Shown here: piece by piece, positions 45,969-54,653 of the stretch | How positions within the stretch are numbered: the first letter of the stretch is position 1 | Layout: each line of letters starts with the position of its first letter | Source: Gemmata palustris | GTDB taxonomy: Bacteria > Planctomycetota > Planctomycetia > Gemmatales > Gemmataceae | NCBI RefSeq assembly: GCF_017939745.1 | Contig: NZ_JAGKQQ010000001.1 | Coordinates: 6,153,299-6,217,298, forward strand | Length of the DNA stretch: 64,000 nucleotides | Direction of reading: 5' to 3' | The notes under the pieces: model-generated | Database searches by the model: none | What the model was told of the DNA's origin: nothing | The model's input: the letters and a program-made list of their open reading frames with translations, nothing else | Position numbers and translations under genes: made by a program

Positions 45969-46493
45969 TTAGGAAGGGTCGACCCGGAACAGAACGGTGC
46001 CGTACTCGACGAAATCCCCGCCCTGAACGCAGATCTCGGCAATGGTGCCGGCACAGTCGGCAGTCACGGGGTTGTACGTCTTCATCGCCTCGATCGTGCA
46101 GACGACGGTCTTGGCGTTCACCTTCGCGCCGACCGTCACGAAGTCGGGCTTCTTCGGGTCGGGCTTGATGTAGAACGTGCCGACCATCGGCGACTTGATC
46201 TCGAGGTAGTTCTTGGACGCCGCAGATGGGGCCGGGGCCGCAGTTCCCGCGGGAGCTGCGGCCGGGGCACTGGGGGCGGGAGCATAAGCCACCGCCGGGG
46301 CCACGGGCGCGACCGGAGCCGGGGCGTAAGCGACCGGTGGGGCGACCATCGCGGCGCGCTTGCGGAGCCGGATGCGCTGTTCCCCCTCCGTCAAATCGAC
46401 TTCACCGAGGTCGTGCTCGGTCATGAGCTTCAGGAGGTACTCGACCGTCTTGACATCGAACGGCCGGGGCGCATCCCGTTTGTCGTCGGCCAC
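45969..46493 (-). CDS. accB: Acetyl-CoA carboxylase, biotin carboxyl carrier protein
   Basis: 174 residues from GTG 46493, with GAGGG just upstream. The frame is open to 46625, but that adds a segment unlike AccB. N-terminal FDVKTVEYLLKLMTEHDLGEVDL, an Ala/Pro linker (APAPVAPVAPAVAYAPAP), then the biotinyl domain IKSPMVGTFYIKPDPKKPDFV and IEAMKTYNPV, in which Lys of AMK is biotinylated. AMKM is AMKT here. The carboxybiotin arm moves CO2 to the carboxyltransferase, not encoded in this window. Confidence 0.92.
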   Translation of the reverse strand: MADDKRDAPRPFDVKTVEYLLKLMTEHDLGEVDLTEGEQRIRLRKRAAMVAPPVAYAPAPVAPVAPAVAYAPAPSAPAAAPAGTAAPAPSAASKNYLEIKSPMVGTFYIKPDPKKPDFVTVGAKVNAKTVVCTIEAMKTYNPVTADCAGTIAEICVQGGDFVEYGTVLFRVDPS

Positions 46494-46673
46494 CACGAAA
46501 CCCTCAATAACGAAACCCCGGCGAGACCGGGGAATAGAGAGGAGTAGTGTATGAGTTGAGGGGCGCAGTGGCGCGGGGATGTTTTGAGCCGCGGCCATAT
46601 CCTGCCGGCCCTGAATTTGGGGCACGGCAGGTGACTCAGACGTGCGTCCGAGGACAACGGAGACGCGGGGCTC

Positions 46674-47822
46674 TCAGCCCACGTTCAGGGTCACGGGTTC
46701 GCGGGAAAGCGTGGTGAGGAGCTTGCACCCGTCGTGGGTGATGAGAACGTCGTCTTCGATGCGGATGCCGCCCCAACCGGGGAGGTAAATGCCCGGCTCG
46801 ATGGTGACGACCATGCCGGCCTCGAGCACGTCTTCCGAGTTGGCCCGGATGCGGGGCGCTTCGTGAATTTCCAGGCCGATCCCGTGGCCGAGGCCGTGGG
46901 TGAAGAAGTCGCCGAGCTTGAGGTCCGGGTACTTGTCGAACTTGGCGTTCGCGATCACCTTGCGAGCGGCCGCGTCCACGTCCTTCGCCTTGACGCCGTG
47001 CCGGATCGTCGCCATCGCCGCGTTTTGGGCCGCGAGCACCACCGCGTACAGTTTCTCGAAGTCGTAGCCCACGCGCTCCATCTTGTTGCGGCGGCTCGGC
47101 GAGGTACCGAACGGGCTCTTCAGCGTCCGCGTGATGTCGGACTTGTACAGCAGGTCCGCGCCCCAATCGACGAGCAACTTGCTGCCCTCACCGAGTTGCC
47201 GGGCGGTGGGGGGAGCGTGGGGCAGCGCGCCGCGCTCGCCCACGGCCACGATCGGCGGGAACGACGTGCTCCGGGCGCCGGCGCGCCGCACGTAGCCCTC
47301 GAGCGCGTCCACCATGTCCTTTTCGGTGTCGGCCTCGCGGAGCGTCGCGACGAACATGCGGAACCCGCGTTCGGCCACGCGCACGGCCTCGCGGATCTTT
47401 TCCACTTCGCCCGGGTCTTTTACCGCGCGCTGCACTTCGACGGTGCCTTCGACCGGGACGAACGTGATCTTCGGAGCGAACTGCTTGAGTGCCTCCAGGT
47501 CGCCGAGCGTGATCCGGTTCCCCTCGACGCCGACCGTTTTCGCGCCGGACTTGGTCAGCGTCTCGGCGGCGGCTTCGAGCGTCGTTTTGTTGTGCGAACG
47601 GATCACCACGTCCAGGTCCGAGCACTCTTCCTTGATCTGCTCCTCGAAGCGCGTGTCACTAATAATGACGTGGGTCTTCGGCAGGACGGCGTAGAAGCTG
47701 TCCTCCCCCGTGAACCCGCTCATGTACGTCACGTTTGCCGCACCGGTGACGAGGAATCCGTCGAACCCCCGCGCCTTGAGTGTTTGATTCAGAGTAGCTC
47801 GGCGTTGTTGGATGTAGTTCAT
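46674..47822 (-). CDS. Xaa-Pro aminopeptidase (M24B)
   Basis: 382 residues from ATG 47822; 12 codons upstream are also open. Creatinase/prolidase fold: N-terminal half FLVTGAANVTYMSGFTGEDSF, then metal ligands Asp (LVDWGAD), Asp (SDITRT), His (THGLGHGIGLEIHEAP), Glu (TIEPGIYLPG) and Glu (IRIEDD). It removes N-terminal residues before proline. First gene of the accB-accC operon, as in several Gram-positive and planctomycete genomes; efp, which often lies between, is absent here. Confidence 0.92.
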   Translation of the reverse strand: MNYIQQRRATLNQTLKARGFDGFLVTGAANVTYMSGFTGEDSFYAVLPKTHVIISDTRFEEQIKEECSDLDVVIRSHNKTTLEAAAETLTKSGAKTVGVEGNRITLGDLEALKQFAPKITFVPVEGTVEVQRAVKDPGEVEKIREAVRVAERGFRMFVATLREADTEKDMVDALEGYVRRAGARSTSFPPIVAVGERGALPHAPPTARQLGEGSKLLVDWGADLLYKSDITRTLKSPFGTSPSRRNKMERVGYDFEKLYAVVLAAQNAAMATIRHGVKAKDVDAAARKVIANAKFDKYPDLKLGDFFTHGLGHGIGLEIHEAPRIRANSEDVLEAGMVVTIEPGIYLPGWGGIRIEDDVLITHDGCKLLTTLSREPVTLNVG

Positions 47823-48095
47823 ACGACGTGTGGTTCTGCGCTGGGGCAACAGGGGCAAGTGAAATTTGGGTGATGTGCCACCGTATTGGCACTCTAACTC
47901 AGCGTGTCAGGAAAATAAAGAGTTGGAGACAGTTATTATCGCGTTTGGCGCGAGAATTCAACAGCCAACTGAATTAATTACCGCATGTCACGCGGGAGCC
48001 GAATCGTAGGACAAATACAGGCGTTGAACTCGGTCCCAATTACCCTCATGCGACGTTTTGGGGCGCTTTCGAGTTAAGCCCGGAGGTTCGAGCGC

Positions 48096-48584
48096 GTGAC
48101 GGCACATCAGCAAACGAGCGACCCCGCGCAGGCGGACCGAATATGGTTCGGCTACCACCCGCGAACGCTGGCACCGACTATCGCGATTGTCGCAGTGGTA
48201 TCGTTTATAACGTGGACCGGGCGGTGGTACCTGGACCACCTGTCGGAACTCGCGAACCGATTAGGGGTGCTGGCCCTGTTCGCGATCGCGTGGGGGCCGT
48301 GGCCCGTGCTGGGAGCGGTGTTCCTGTACCGCACCGTGACCTACTCGTACCGCCTCACGGACCGCGCGCTGATCGTCGATTTCGGCTTCTGGCACCGCCC
48401 CGTTCCGCCCGTGCTTCTGGCCGAAATTACCGGTGTGCGCACCGGTTCAACGGTACTCCGCCGCGCGTTAGGGGTGGGGTGGATCGAAGTTCGTACTGCG
48501 GGACGCCTCTTGCGACTGACGGGCGTTCGCAAACCCGAAGAGATGGCCGAGCGCATCCGCGCCGCGACCACAACAAACAAATAA
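48096..48584 (+). CDS. Membrane protein with a bacterial PH-like domain
   Basis: 162 residues from GTG 48096, with GGAGG about 12 nt upstream. Two transmembrane helices (about 28-46 and 55-75) are followed by a DUF304/bPH-type domain: YSYRLTDRALIVDFGFWHRPVPPVLLAEITGV...GWIEVRTAGR. Such proteins are of unknown function, probably peripheral to the membrane. Monocistronic. Confidence 0.7.
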   Translation: MTAHQQTSDPAQADRIWFGYHPRTLAPTIAIVAVVSFITWTGRWYLDHLSELANRLGVLALFAIAWGPWPVLGAVFLYRTVTYSYRLTDRALIVDFGFWHRPVPPVLLAEITGVRTGSTVLRRALGVGWIEVRTAGRLLRLTGVRKPEEMAERIRAATTTNK

Positions 48585-48694
48585 TCGACCCGCGCCGGGG
48601 CGAGCGCCGATCCGTGGTCACCACGCTCGCGACCGTGTGGTTCAAGGAGCGGGTGCCGTGAACCGCTCGGGGATAGTTGGGTGCGGAAATGAAA

Positions 48695-48726
48695 CGAGCC
48701 CCACTCACTTCTGCGAGTGGGGCTCG
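48695..48726. terminator. Hairpin downstream of the PH-domain gene
   Basis: CGAGCCCCACTC (48695-48706) pairs with GAGTGGGGCTCG (48715-48726), a 12-bp stem with an 8-nt loop, followed by GGACTTTG. It lies 110 nt after the stop. Confidence 0.5.
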
Positions 48727-48782
48727 GGACTTTGACGAGCCGGACCGGTCTACTTCTGGTCCTGGTTCGCGGAAGGCTCACG

Positions 48783-48885
48783 GCACCGCCGCGGCGCGCC
48801 GGTTCTGGCGCCAGGCGGAACCACGAACTGCGGGGTTGATCCAGACCGCCTGGCGCCAGAACCGGCGCGCCGCGAAAGCGGTGCT
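48783..48885. repeat. Inverted repeat with perfect 28-bp arms
   Basis: Arms 48791-48818 and 48846-48873 are perfectly complementary (28 bp), with a 27-nt loop; a further GCACCGC/GCGGTGC match extends it outwards. It contains GGCGCGCC and GGCGCC palindromes. It lies in the spacer 48585-49016, which holds no gene, and may serve as terminator for the convergent sulfatase gene or be a mobile MITE-like element. Confidence 0.8.
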
Positions 48886-49016
48886 GGAACAGCCTTCCCC
48901 GAGGCGAGTGCAACGGTATGCGCTCGGCTGACGCAACATCAGCCTGCTGTAAAACAGCGAGCTAAACCAATTCGGCTCGTCGGGCACATTGTACATCCTG
49001 CTGCGCGGGTATCTAT

Positions 49017-50762
49017 TCACTTCTTCACCGGGCCGAGGTACTCCAGTGTCAAGTGAGTCACGGCACGGCGGCCTTTGTCGGAGGTCACGTTCGCCGAGAG
49101 GCGCGTCGGCCCCGCCGACAGGTTCGCTTCCCTCGAAAGCGAATCCGTTCCCTCCGCGTTGAGGCCGATGAATTCTTCCGTCGCACTCACGGTCACGGTC
49201 ATGGTTCCGCGTTCCAGTTTGCCGGGGGAATGAAACGTCACCTTGTACCGACCGGCGCGGGCGATCTCGACTTCCCAGTGGCCCTCGCTGTCCGCGTTCC
49301 ATCCGGCCTTTGGCCCGCGCCAGTCCTGACGGCTCAAGCGAACGGGATTCTCTTTCTCCGAACCGATCACGACGCGCGCGGGTTCAAAACCCTTTTTCGT
49401 CACGTCCGTGAACCACGCCTCGTACTCACGTTTGAGCTGTGCGACTTCCTCCGGCTTGTCCGCCGCGAGGTCTTTCTCCTCGAACGGGTCGGCCGCAATG
49501 TCGAAGAGTTCGTATTTCGGTGTCCACTTTGCGTTCGGCGCCACGCCCGCGGACTGCACGAGCTTGTACTTCGGCCCGCGGGCCGCGAACGCGCGGTACT
49601 TCTCCGGTTCGTCGCCGCGATGCCACTGGAAGAACAGCGTGCGCCCCGGCCAGTTCCCCGGCGCCTGTGTGAGCAACCGGGCGAAGCTCCGGCCGTCGAA
49701 CGTAGCACCCGAGTTCGCGCCACACAGTTCTAGTAGCGTCGGCGTGATGTCGATGTGCGCGAGAGGCGTATCGATGGCCTGCCCGCCTCTCACTTTCGCC
49801 GGATAGCGGACGTAGCACGGCACCCGAATACCGCCCTCGTACACGGTACCTTTGCGATTCCGCAACCCGGCGTTCCAGCGCACGCCACCAGGACCGTTGT
49901 CCGTCAGGAAGACGACAATCGTGTTGTCCTTGAGTTTCTTGTCCTCCAGTGCCCGCATGAGTGCGGCAAAGTTGGTGTCGATGTTCTCGATCATGCCGTA
50001 AGCCTTCGCGATCTCGTCGGTGTTCAGCTTTGGCACGGTCCACGGCTGACCGGTCTTCGGGAAGCTCTTCTCGGTGAGGTCGAGTTTCGCGTACTTCGCG
50101 GCGAACGTTTCCGGTACCTGATACGGTGCGTGCGGCGCGTTGAACGCCACGAACGCGAAGAACGGCTTGTTGCTTTCGGTCGTGATGAACTTCAACGCGG
50201 CGCTGGTGAACACGTCGGTGCAGTAACCCTTTGTCTTCACCACCGAACCGTTCTGTTTCAGCGCCGGGTCGAAGTACGCGGTCTTCGGGTCCGCGTCCGG
50301 CGGGTCGCTCGGCTGCGCAAGTCCGCCACCCGCGCTCCACAACGTTTGCTGGAACCCGCGGTCCTCCGGGCGCAGCGGATAGTTGTCGCCGAGGTGCCAT
50401 TTCCCGAACAGCCCCGTGCGGTACCCGGTAGCGCTGAGATGCTGTGCGAGTGTTTTTACGTCGGGCCGCATCAGTGAGCGCCCGAGGTACGTGTCCACCA
50501 CTCCAGTTCGGTAGTTGTAAAGTCCGGTCAGGAGGCTCGCCCGCGTGGGCGAACACACCGGCGACACGTAGAAGTTTTTGAGCCACACCGATTCCTTCGC
50601 GAACGTGTCCAGGTTCGGCGTTTTCAGAACCGGGTTGCCGTGCGCGCCGAAGTCACCGAACCCCTGATCGTCGGTGATGACGATGAGAACGTTCGGTGGA
50701 GTGTCGGTCGCGAACAGGGAGGCAGGGAGTGCAAGAAGGAGAGCGGAGAGGAGCCAGCGCAT
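49017..50762 (-). CDS. Secreted sulfatase (arylsulfatase family)
   Basis: 581 residues from ATG 50762, chosen because MRWLLSALLLALPASLFA is a signal peptide; the open frame runs to 50840. Type I sulfatase: VLIVITDDQGFGD with metal-binding Asp pair, the formylglycine motif SPVCSPTRASLLTG (C-S-P-T-R), KWHLGD, and VFLTDNGPGGV. A C-terminal beta domain follows about residue 430 (SEGHWEVEIARAGRYKVTF). Planctomycetes carry many for desulfating sulfated polysaccharides. Maturation needs a formylglycine-generating enzyme, not in this window. Confidence 0.92.
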   Translation of the reverse strand: MRWLLSALLLALPASLFATDTPPNVLIVITDDQGFGDFGAHGNPVLKTPNLDTFAKESVWLKNFYVSPVCSPTRASLLTGLYNYRTGVVDTYLGRSLMRPDVKTLAQHLSATGYRTGLFGKWHLGDNYPLRPEDRGFQQTLWSAGGGLAQPSDPPDADPKTAYFDPALKQNGSVVKTKGYCTDVFTSAALKFITTESNKPFFAFVAFNAPHAPYQVPETFAAKYAKLDLTEKSFPKTGQPWTVPKLNTDEIAKAYGMIENIDTNFAALMRALEDKKLKDNTIVVFLTDNGPGGVRWNAGLRNRKGTVYEGGIRVPCYVRYPAKVRGGQAIDTPLAHIDITPTLLELCGANSGATFDGRSFARLLTQAPGNWPGRTLFFQWHRGDEPEKYRAFAARGPKYKLVQSAGVAPNAKWTPKYELFDIAADPFEEKDLAADKPEEVAQLKREYEAWFTDVTKKGFEPARVVIGSEKENPVRLSRQDWRGPKAGWNADSEGHWEVEIARAGRYKVTFHSPGKLERGTMTVTVSATEEFIGLNAEGTDSLSREANLSAGPTRLSANVTSDKGRRAVTHLTLEYLGPVKK

Positions 50763-50776
50763 GAGTTGTGTCTCCC

Positions 50777-50811
50777 GTTTAGCGGTGGCCCCGGCGGAGC
50801 CACCGCTAAAC
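50777..50811. promoter_or_regulatory. Palindrome between the divergent sulfatase and purN genes
   Basis: GTTTAGCGGTGGC (50777-50789) pairs with GCCACCGCTAAAC (50799-50811), 13 bp perfect, 9-nt centre. It begins 15 nt upstream of the sulfatase start codon and ends 44 nt from purN. It may be an operator, or a hairpin in the sulfatase leader. Confidence 0.5.
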
Positions 50812-50854
50812 TGAACACAGCAGGTGTTCAAGATCAACACGGAAACAGACTCTC

Positions 50855-51475
50855 ATGCCCGACCCGATCCGAATTGCGGCCCTCGTGAGTGGAGGCGGCA
50901 CCACGCTCCAGAACCTCATCGACCTGATCGCACGAGGGGCGCTGAACGCCCAGATTGTGGGCGTAGTGTCCAGTCGCACGGATGTGTTCGGTGTGACGCG
51001 CGCGGAGCGAGCGGGGGTTCCGGTTAGCGTCGTGGAGAAGGCACCCGGCCGGTCGCCCGCGTTCGCGGATCGCGTGTGGGATGCCGTGCGCGGGTTCGCG
51101 CCCGATCTCGTGTGCCTCGCGGGGTGGCTGCACCTACTGCCGATCGCGGCGGACTTCCGGCACAAGGTGCTGAACATCCACCCGTCGCTGTTGCCCGCGT
51201 TCGGCGGTAAGGGGATGTACGGGCACCACGTTCACGAAGCGGTGTTGAAGTACGGCGCGAGGGTGTCGGGCTGCACGGTTCACTTTGCCGACGACACCTA
51301 TGACACCGGTCCGATTTTGGTGCAGAAGTGTGTACCCGTCAAAGACGGTGACACGCCCGATACGCTCGCCGCGCGCGTCTTCCAGGCCGAGTGCGAAGCG
51401 TACCCGGAGGCCATCCGCTTGATCGCGGACGGCCGGGTTACGGTGCAGGGACGACGAGTGGTGATTTCGGGTTGA
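50855..51475 (+). CDS. purN: Phosphoribosylglycinamide formyltransferase (GART)
   Basis: 206 residues (E. coli 212). Transfers a formyl group from 10-formyl-THF to GAR in purine synthesis. Motifs: LVSGGGTTLQNLID, LAGWLHLLP and the active-site segment LNIHPSLLPAFGGKGMYGHH (Asn, His), then the Asp in DDTYDTGPILVQ. Cytoplasmic. It is convergent with purD, the preceding enzyme of the pathway, separated by a palindromic repeat. Confidence 0.96.
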   Translation: MPDPIRIAALVSGGGTTLQNLIDLIARGALNAQIVGVVSSRTDVFGVTRAERAGVPVSVVEKAPGRSPAFADRVWDAVRGFAPDLVCLAGWLHLLPIAADFRHKVLNIHPSLLPAFGGKGMYGHHVHEAVLKYGARVSGCTVHFADDTYDTGPILVQKCVPVKDGDTPDTLAARVFQAECEAYPEAIRLIADGRVTVQGRRVVISG

Positions 51476-51510
51476 AGTGGACGAGAAGTCCGGTCGCGGA
51501 ATCTCGTAAT

Positions 51511-51607
51511 GAGCCGCGACCGCAAGGGCGCGGGAGGCACGACACGCTTTCAGTGGTTACGAAACACATCGGGGAGCCGCAGCACCACTCCCTTGCGGTC
51601 GCGGCTC
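51511..51607. repeat. Dispersed palindromic repeat, copy 1
   Basis: GAGCCGCGACCGCAAGGG (51511-51528) is perfectly inverted at 51590-51607. A second copy of the family is at 59951-60007. It lies between the convergent purN and purD stops and may act as a terminator. Confidence 0.85.
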
Positions 51608-51619
51608 GTCAAACCTGCC

Positions 51620-52999
51620 CTAGTTCGCCGGCTTCTCGCTGTTCGTGTCTTGCCCGCCCGGTTTGCGGAACTTCGCCGGCAGCTTCGGCGCTTCGGTCGG
51701 GGCCGCGACCGGCTTCACCTTCAGCGCCTTGTCCGCGATGTCAGACCGGTAGTGCATTCCCGTAAAACTAATGAGCTTCACCGCTTCGTAGGCGCGGGCC
51801 TTCGCGTCCGCGAGCGTGTCACCGAGTGCGGTCACACCCAGCACGCGCCCGCCGTCCGTCACGAGGCGGTCGCGCTCGTCGATCTTCGTGCCCGCGTGGA
51901 ACACCTTCACGTCCGGGAGCCGGTCCGCGTCCGCGATCCCGGTGATCGGTTTGCCGTTGTCGTACTTGCCCGGGTACCCGCCCGAGCACAGCACCACGCA
52001 CACCGCCGGGCGCGTGTCCCACACGATCTTCTCCTCGAACTCCTGAAGGCGCTCGTCGGCGACCGCTTCGAGCAAGTCGAGCAGGTCCGTCTTCAAGCGC
52101 ATGATGAGCACCTGCGTTTCGGGGTCACCGAAGCGGCAGTTGAACTCCAGCACCCGCGTGCCCTGGTTGGTCAGAATGAAGCCACCGAACAGCACGCCCT
52201 GGAACGGGTAGCGCCCGCGCTTCATCGCGTGAATGGTTGGGAAGAAGACGGTGCGTTCCCATTCCTTCATCAATTCCGGGGTCGCGACCGGGGCCGGGCA
52301 GTACGCGCCCATGCCGCCGGTATTCGGTCCGGTGTCACCGTCGCCCACCGCCTTGTGGTCCTGGCACGCGGGGAGCGGCAAAAAGGTGCGCCCGCTCACG
52401 AGCGCGAGAACGGAAACCTCCTCACCGTCGAGCCGCTTCTCCACCACGACATTCCGGCCCGCCTTCGACCCGAACTCCGCGTCCGTCATGATCCGGCGCA
52501 CGGCCGAGACCGCTTCCGGGCCGGTCTTGCACACCATCACACCCTTACCCGCGGCCAAGCCGTCGGCCTTCACCACCACGGGGTAGTCGCGCGTCTCGAT
52601 GTAGTCGCGCGCGGGCTGCGGGTGGTCGAACACGCGGAACTCCGCGGTGGGCACGTCCGCGTGGCGCATCAGCTCCTTCGCGAACACCTTGCTCGACTCG
52701 ATCCGCGCCGCGTCCTTGGACGGTCCGAAGACCTTGAGCCCTTTCCCGCGCAGGAAGTCCGCGAGCCCGGCCGCGAGCGGGTCTTCGGGGCCGATCACCA
52801 CCAGCCCGATCTTCTCGCGCAGGCAGAACCTCTGGAGCTTGTCTGTCTCGGTGTACTCGATGGCCACGTTCGTGATGCCGTCGCTCGCCGTGCCCGCGTT
52901 CCCGGGAGCACAGAAAATCGTGCCCGCGCGCGGCGATTGTTTCAGCCGCCACGCCAGCGCGTGCTCGCGACCGCCCTTACCAATCACCATCACGTTCAT
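51620..52999 (-). CDS. purD: Phosphoribosylamine-glycine ligase (GARS)
   Basis: 459 residues; E. coli PurD has 429. The N-terminal MNVMVIGKGGREHALAW, GPEDPLAAGL, ATP-grasp KADGLAAGKGVMV, FNCRFGDPETQV and the C-terminal CVVLCSGGYPGKYDNG..ITGI are family features. It makes GAR from phosphoribosylamine and glycine. A Pro/Lys-rich tail of about 30 residues (VAAPTEAPKLPAKFRKPGG) is extra. Confidence 0.96.
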   Translation of the reverse strand: MNVMVIGKGGREHALAWRLKQSPRAGTIFCAPGNAGTASDGITNVAIEYTETDKLQRFCLREKIGLVVIGPEDPLAAGLADFLRGKGLKVFGPSKDAARIESSKVFAKELMRHADVPTAEFRVFDHPQPARDYIETRDYPVVVKADGLAAGKGVMVCKTGPEAVSAVRRIMTDAEFGSKAGRNVVVEKRLDGEEVSVLALVSGRTFLPLPACQDHKAVGDGDTGPNTGGMGAYCPAPVATPELMKEWERTVFFPTIHAMKRGRYPFQGVLFGGFILTNQGTRVLEFNCRFGDPETQVLIMRLKTDLLDLLEAVADERLQEFEEKIVWDTRPAVCVVLCSGGYPGKYDNGKPITGIADADRLPDVKVFHAGTKIDERDRLVTDGGRVLGVTALGDTLADAKARAYEAVKLISFTGMHYRSDIADKALKVKPVAAPTEAPKLPAKFRKPGGQDTNSEKPAN

Positions 53000-53122
53000 G
53001 ATTCGCGCTTCGTGTTTTCGTGTTTCGTGTCGTCAAGTCATTTTATCCGTGTCCGGCCCGAAAGCCACGCGCGAGTAGCACAGCGCACTTTCCTCTCGAC
53101 TTCGAGCATCAATTCGTGTAAC

Positions 53123-53138
53123 CTAATTAAGTAATTAG
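53123..53138 (+). promoter_or_regulatory. Dyad upstream of mntH, possible metal-regulator site
   Basis: CTAATTA (53123-53129), AG, TAATTAG (53132-53138) is a perfect dyad in an otherwise GC-rich region, extended imperfectly (AACC...GCCT). It is 45 nt before the mntH start codon. It resembles the general form of DtxR/MntR or Fur sites but fits no consensus exactly. Confidence 0.45.
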
Positions 53139-53182
53139 CCTCAGCTATTTACCACAGCGAAGTCAGTCGTTCGGAGGTCCGA

Positions 53183-54616
53183 GTGAGTACCGAGAGTGCC
53201 CCCGAGGGTGGATCGAGCAATCCACTTCCTGCCCAACCGGAAGTGGGAACCCTTTCTCTGGAAGGGTTGAACAGCACGGTCGAGATCCCCCCCGAGAACG
53301 CGAGTTTTTGGCGCCAGTACCGCGCGTTCGTCGGCCCGGCGTTCCTTGTGAGTGTCGGTTACATGGACCCCGGAAACTGGGGAACGGACCTCCAGGCGGG
53401 TGCGAGCTACCGCTTCGATTTACTTTGGATTGTTGCACTATCGAGCTTCATGGCGATCATCATGCAGGTGTGCTCCGCGCGCCTGGGGATCGTCACCGGG
53501 AAGGACTTGGCACAAGCGTGCCGCGACTATTTCCCGGCGTGGACCCGGTGGCCGAACTGGTTGGCGTGCGAGATCGCGATCGGCGCGTGCGATTTGGCCG
53601 AAGTGCTCGGGAGCGCGGTGGCGCTCAATCTCCTCTTTCACGTCCCGCTGTTCTGGGCCGTCCTCATTACCGCGTTCGACGTACTACTGATCCTCGCACT
53701 CCAGGGGTTCGGAGTACGGTTCATCGAAGCCGTCATCCTGACGCTCGTCGCCACCATCGGCGGCTGCTACTTCGTCGAAATCTTCGTGCTGCCGCACACG
53801 ACACCCGATTTCCTGGAAATGGGGGCCGCGCTCCTCACTCCCGGGTTCCGCCAAGAAGGGATGATCGTGGGGGCGATCGGCATCATTGGGGCAACGGTCA
53901 TGCCCCACAACTTGTACCTGCACTCGGCCCTGGTACGCACGAGACGAATCGGGTTCGATGAATCGGCGATTCGCAGAGCAATCAAGTTCAACACCATCGA
54001 CACGGTCGCAGCCCTGTCGCTCGCGTTCTTCGTGAACGCATCCATCCTGGTACTCGCGGCCACCACGTTTTACGGTCGGGAAAGCGTCGCGTTGCCCAGT
54101 GGAGAAATCATCCCGTTCAGCGACGACGCGGACTGGATTCGCGTCGCCTACCTGACGCTCGCTCCCTTATTAGGAGCGACGTCGGCGAGCGTCCTGTTCG
54201 CGGTGGCACTGCTCGCCAGCGGTCAAAGCAGCACGATCACGGGAACACTGGCGGGGCAAGTGGTAATGGAAGGGTTTATGCACTGGCGCATGCGCCCGTG
54301 GGTCCGGCGCCTCATCACGCGCCTGATCGCCATCCTCCCGGCGGTCATCATCATCGGAATTCGCGGGAGCGGGAGCGTCACGGATCTGCTGGTGCTGAGC
54401 CAGGTCGTGCTGGCGATGCAACTGCCACTGGCGCTGTTCCCGCTCTTGTACTTCACCAGCTCGAAGAAGCGCATGGGGCAGTTCCGCAACGGCTGGTTCC
54501 TGCTCACCGTTGGGTGGACGTCCTGCCTGCTCATCACCGCCCTGGACTTTTACGGGTTGCCGGACACGATGCAAAAGGCGTGGGTGGTAATCGTGGGGAA
54601 ACCGGGGGAACAATAA
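53183..54616 (+). CDS. mntH: Nramp-family divalent metal transporter (MntH-like)
   Basis: 477 residues from GTG 53183, with GGAGG 6 nt upstream. Eleven or so transmembrane helices. TM1 has GYMDPGNWGTD (the DPGN metal site) and TM6 has GATVMPHNLYLHS (MPHN). These residues bind Mn2+/Fe2+ in Nramp proteins, with proton coupling. The long acidic/Pro N-terminal segment (about 45 residues) is cytoplasmic. It is upstream of the methyltransferase-like gene (37-nt gap). Confidence 0.93.
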   Translation: MSTESAPEGGSSNPLPAQPEVGTLSLEGLNSTVEIPPENASFWRQYRAFVGPAFLVSVGYMDPGNWGTDLQAGASYRFDLLWIVALSSFMAIIMQVCSARLGIVTGKDLAQACRDYFPAWTRWPNWLACEIAIGACDLAEVLGSAVALNLLFHVPLFWAVLITAFDVLLILALQGFGVRFIEAVILTLVATIGGCYFVEIFVLPHTTPDFLEMGAALLTPGFRQEGMIVGAIGIIGATVMPHNLYLHSALVRTRRIGFDESAIRRAIKFNTIDTVAALSLAFFVNASILVLAATTFYGRESVALPSGEIIPFSDDADWIRVAYLTLAPLLGATSASVLFAVALLASGQSSTITGTLAGQVVMEGFMHWRMRPWVRRLITRLIAILPAVIIIGIRGSGSVTDLLVLSQVVLAMQLPLALFPLLYFTSSKKRMGQFRNGWFLLTVGWTSCLLITALDFYGLPDTMQKAWVVIVGKPGEQ

Positions 54617-54653
54617 CGCTGTTTCTGAACGCTCTTTGTTTCAAGGAGTTCCA

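Noticed and set aside
51509..53134. Plus-strand 541-codon frame opposite purD
   Set aside because: Shadow of purD; it also starts inside a palindromic repeat.
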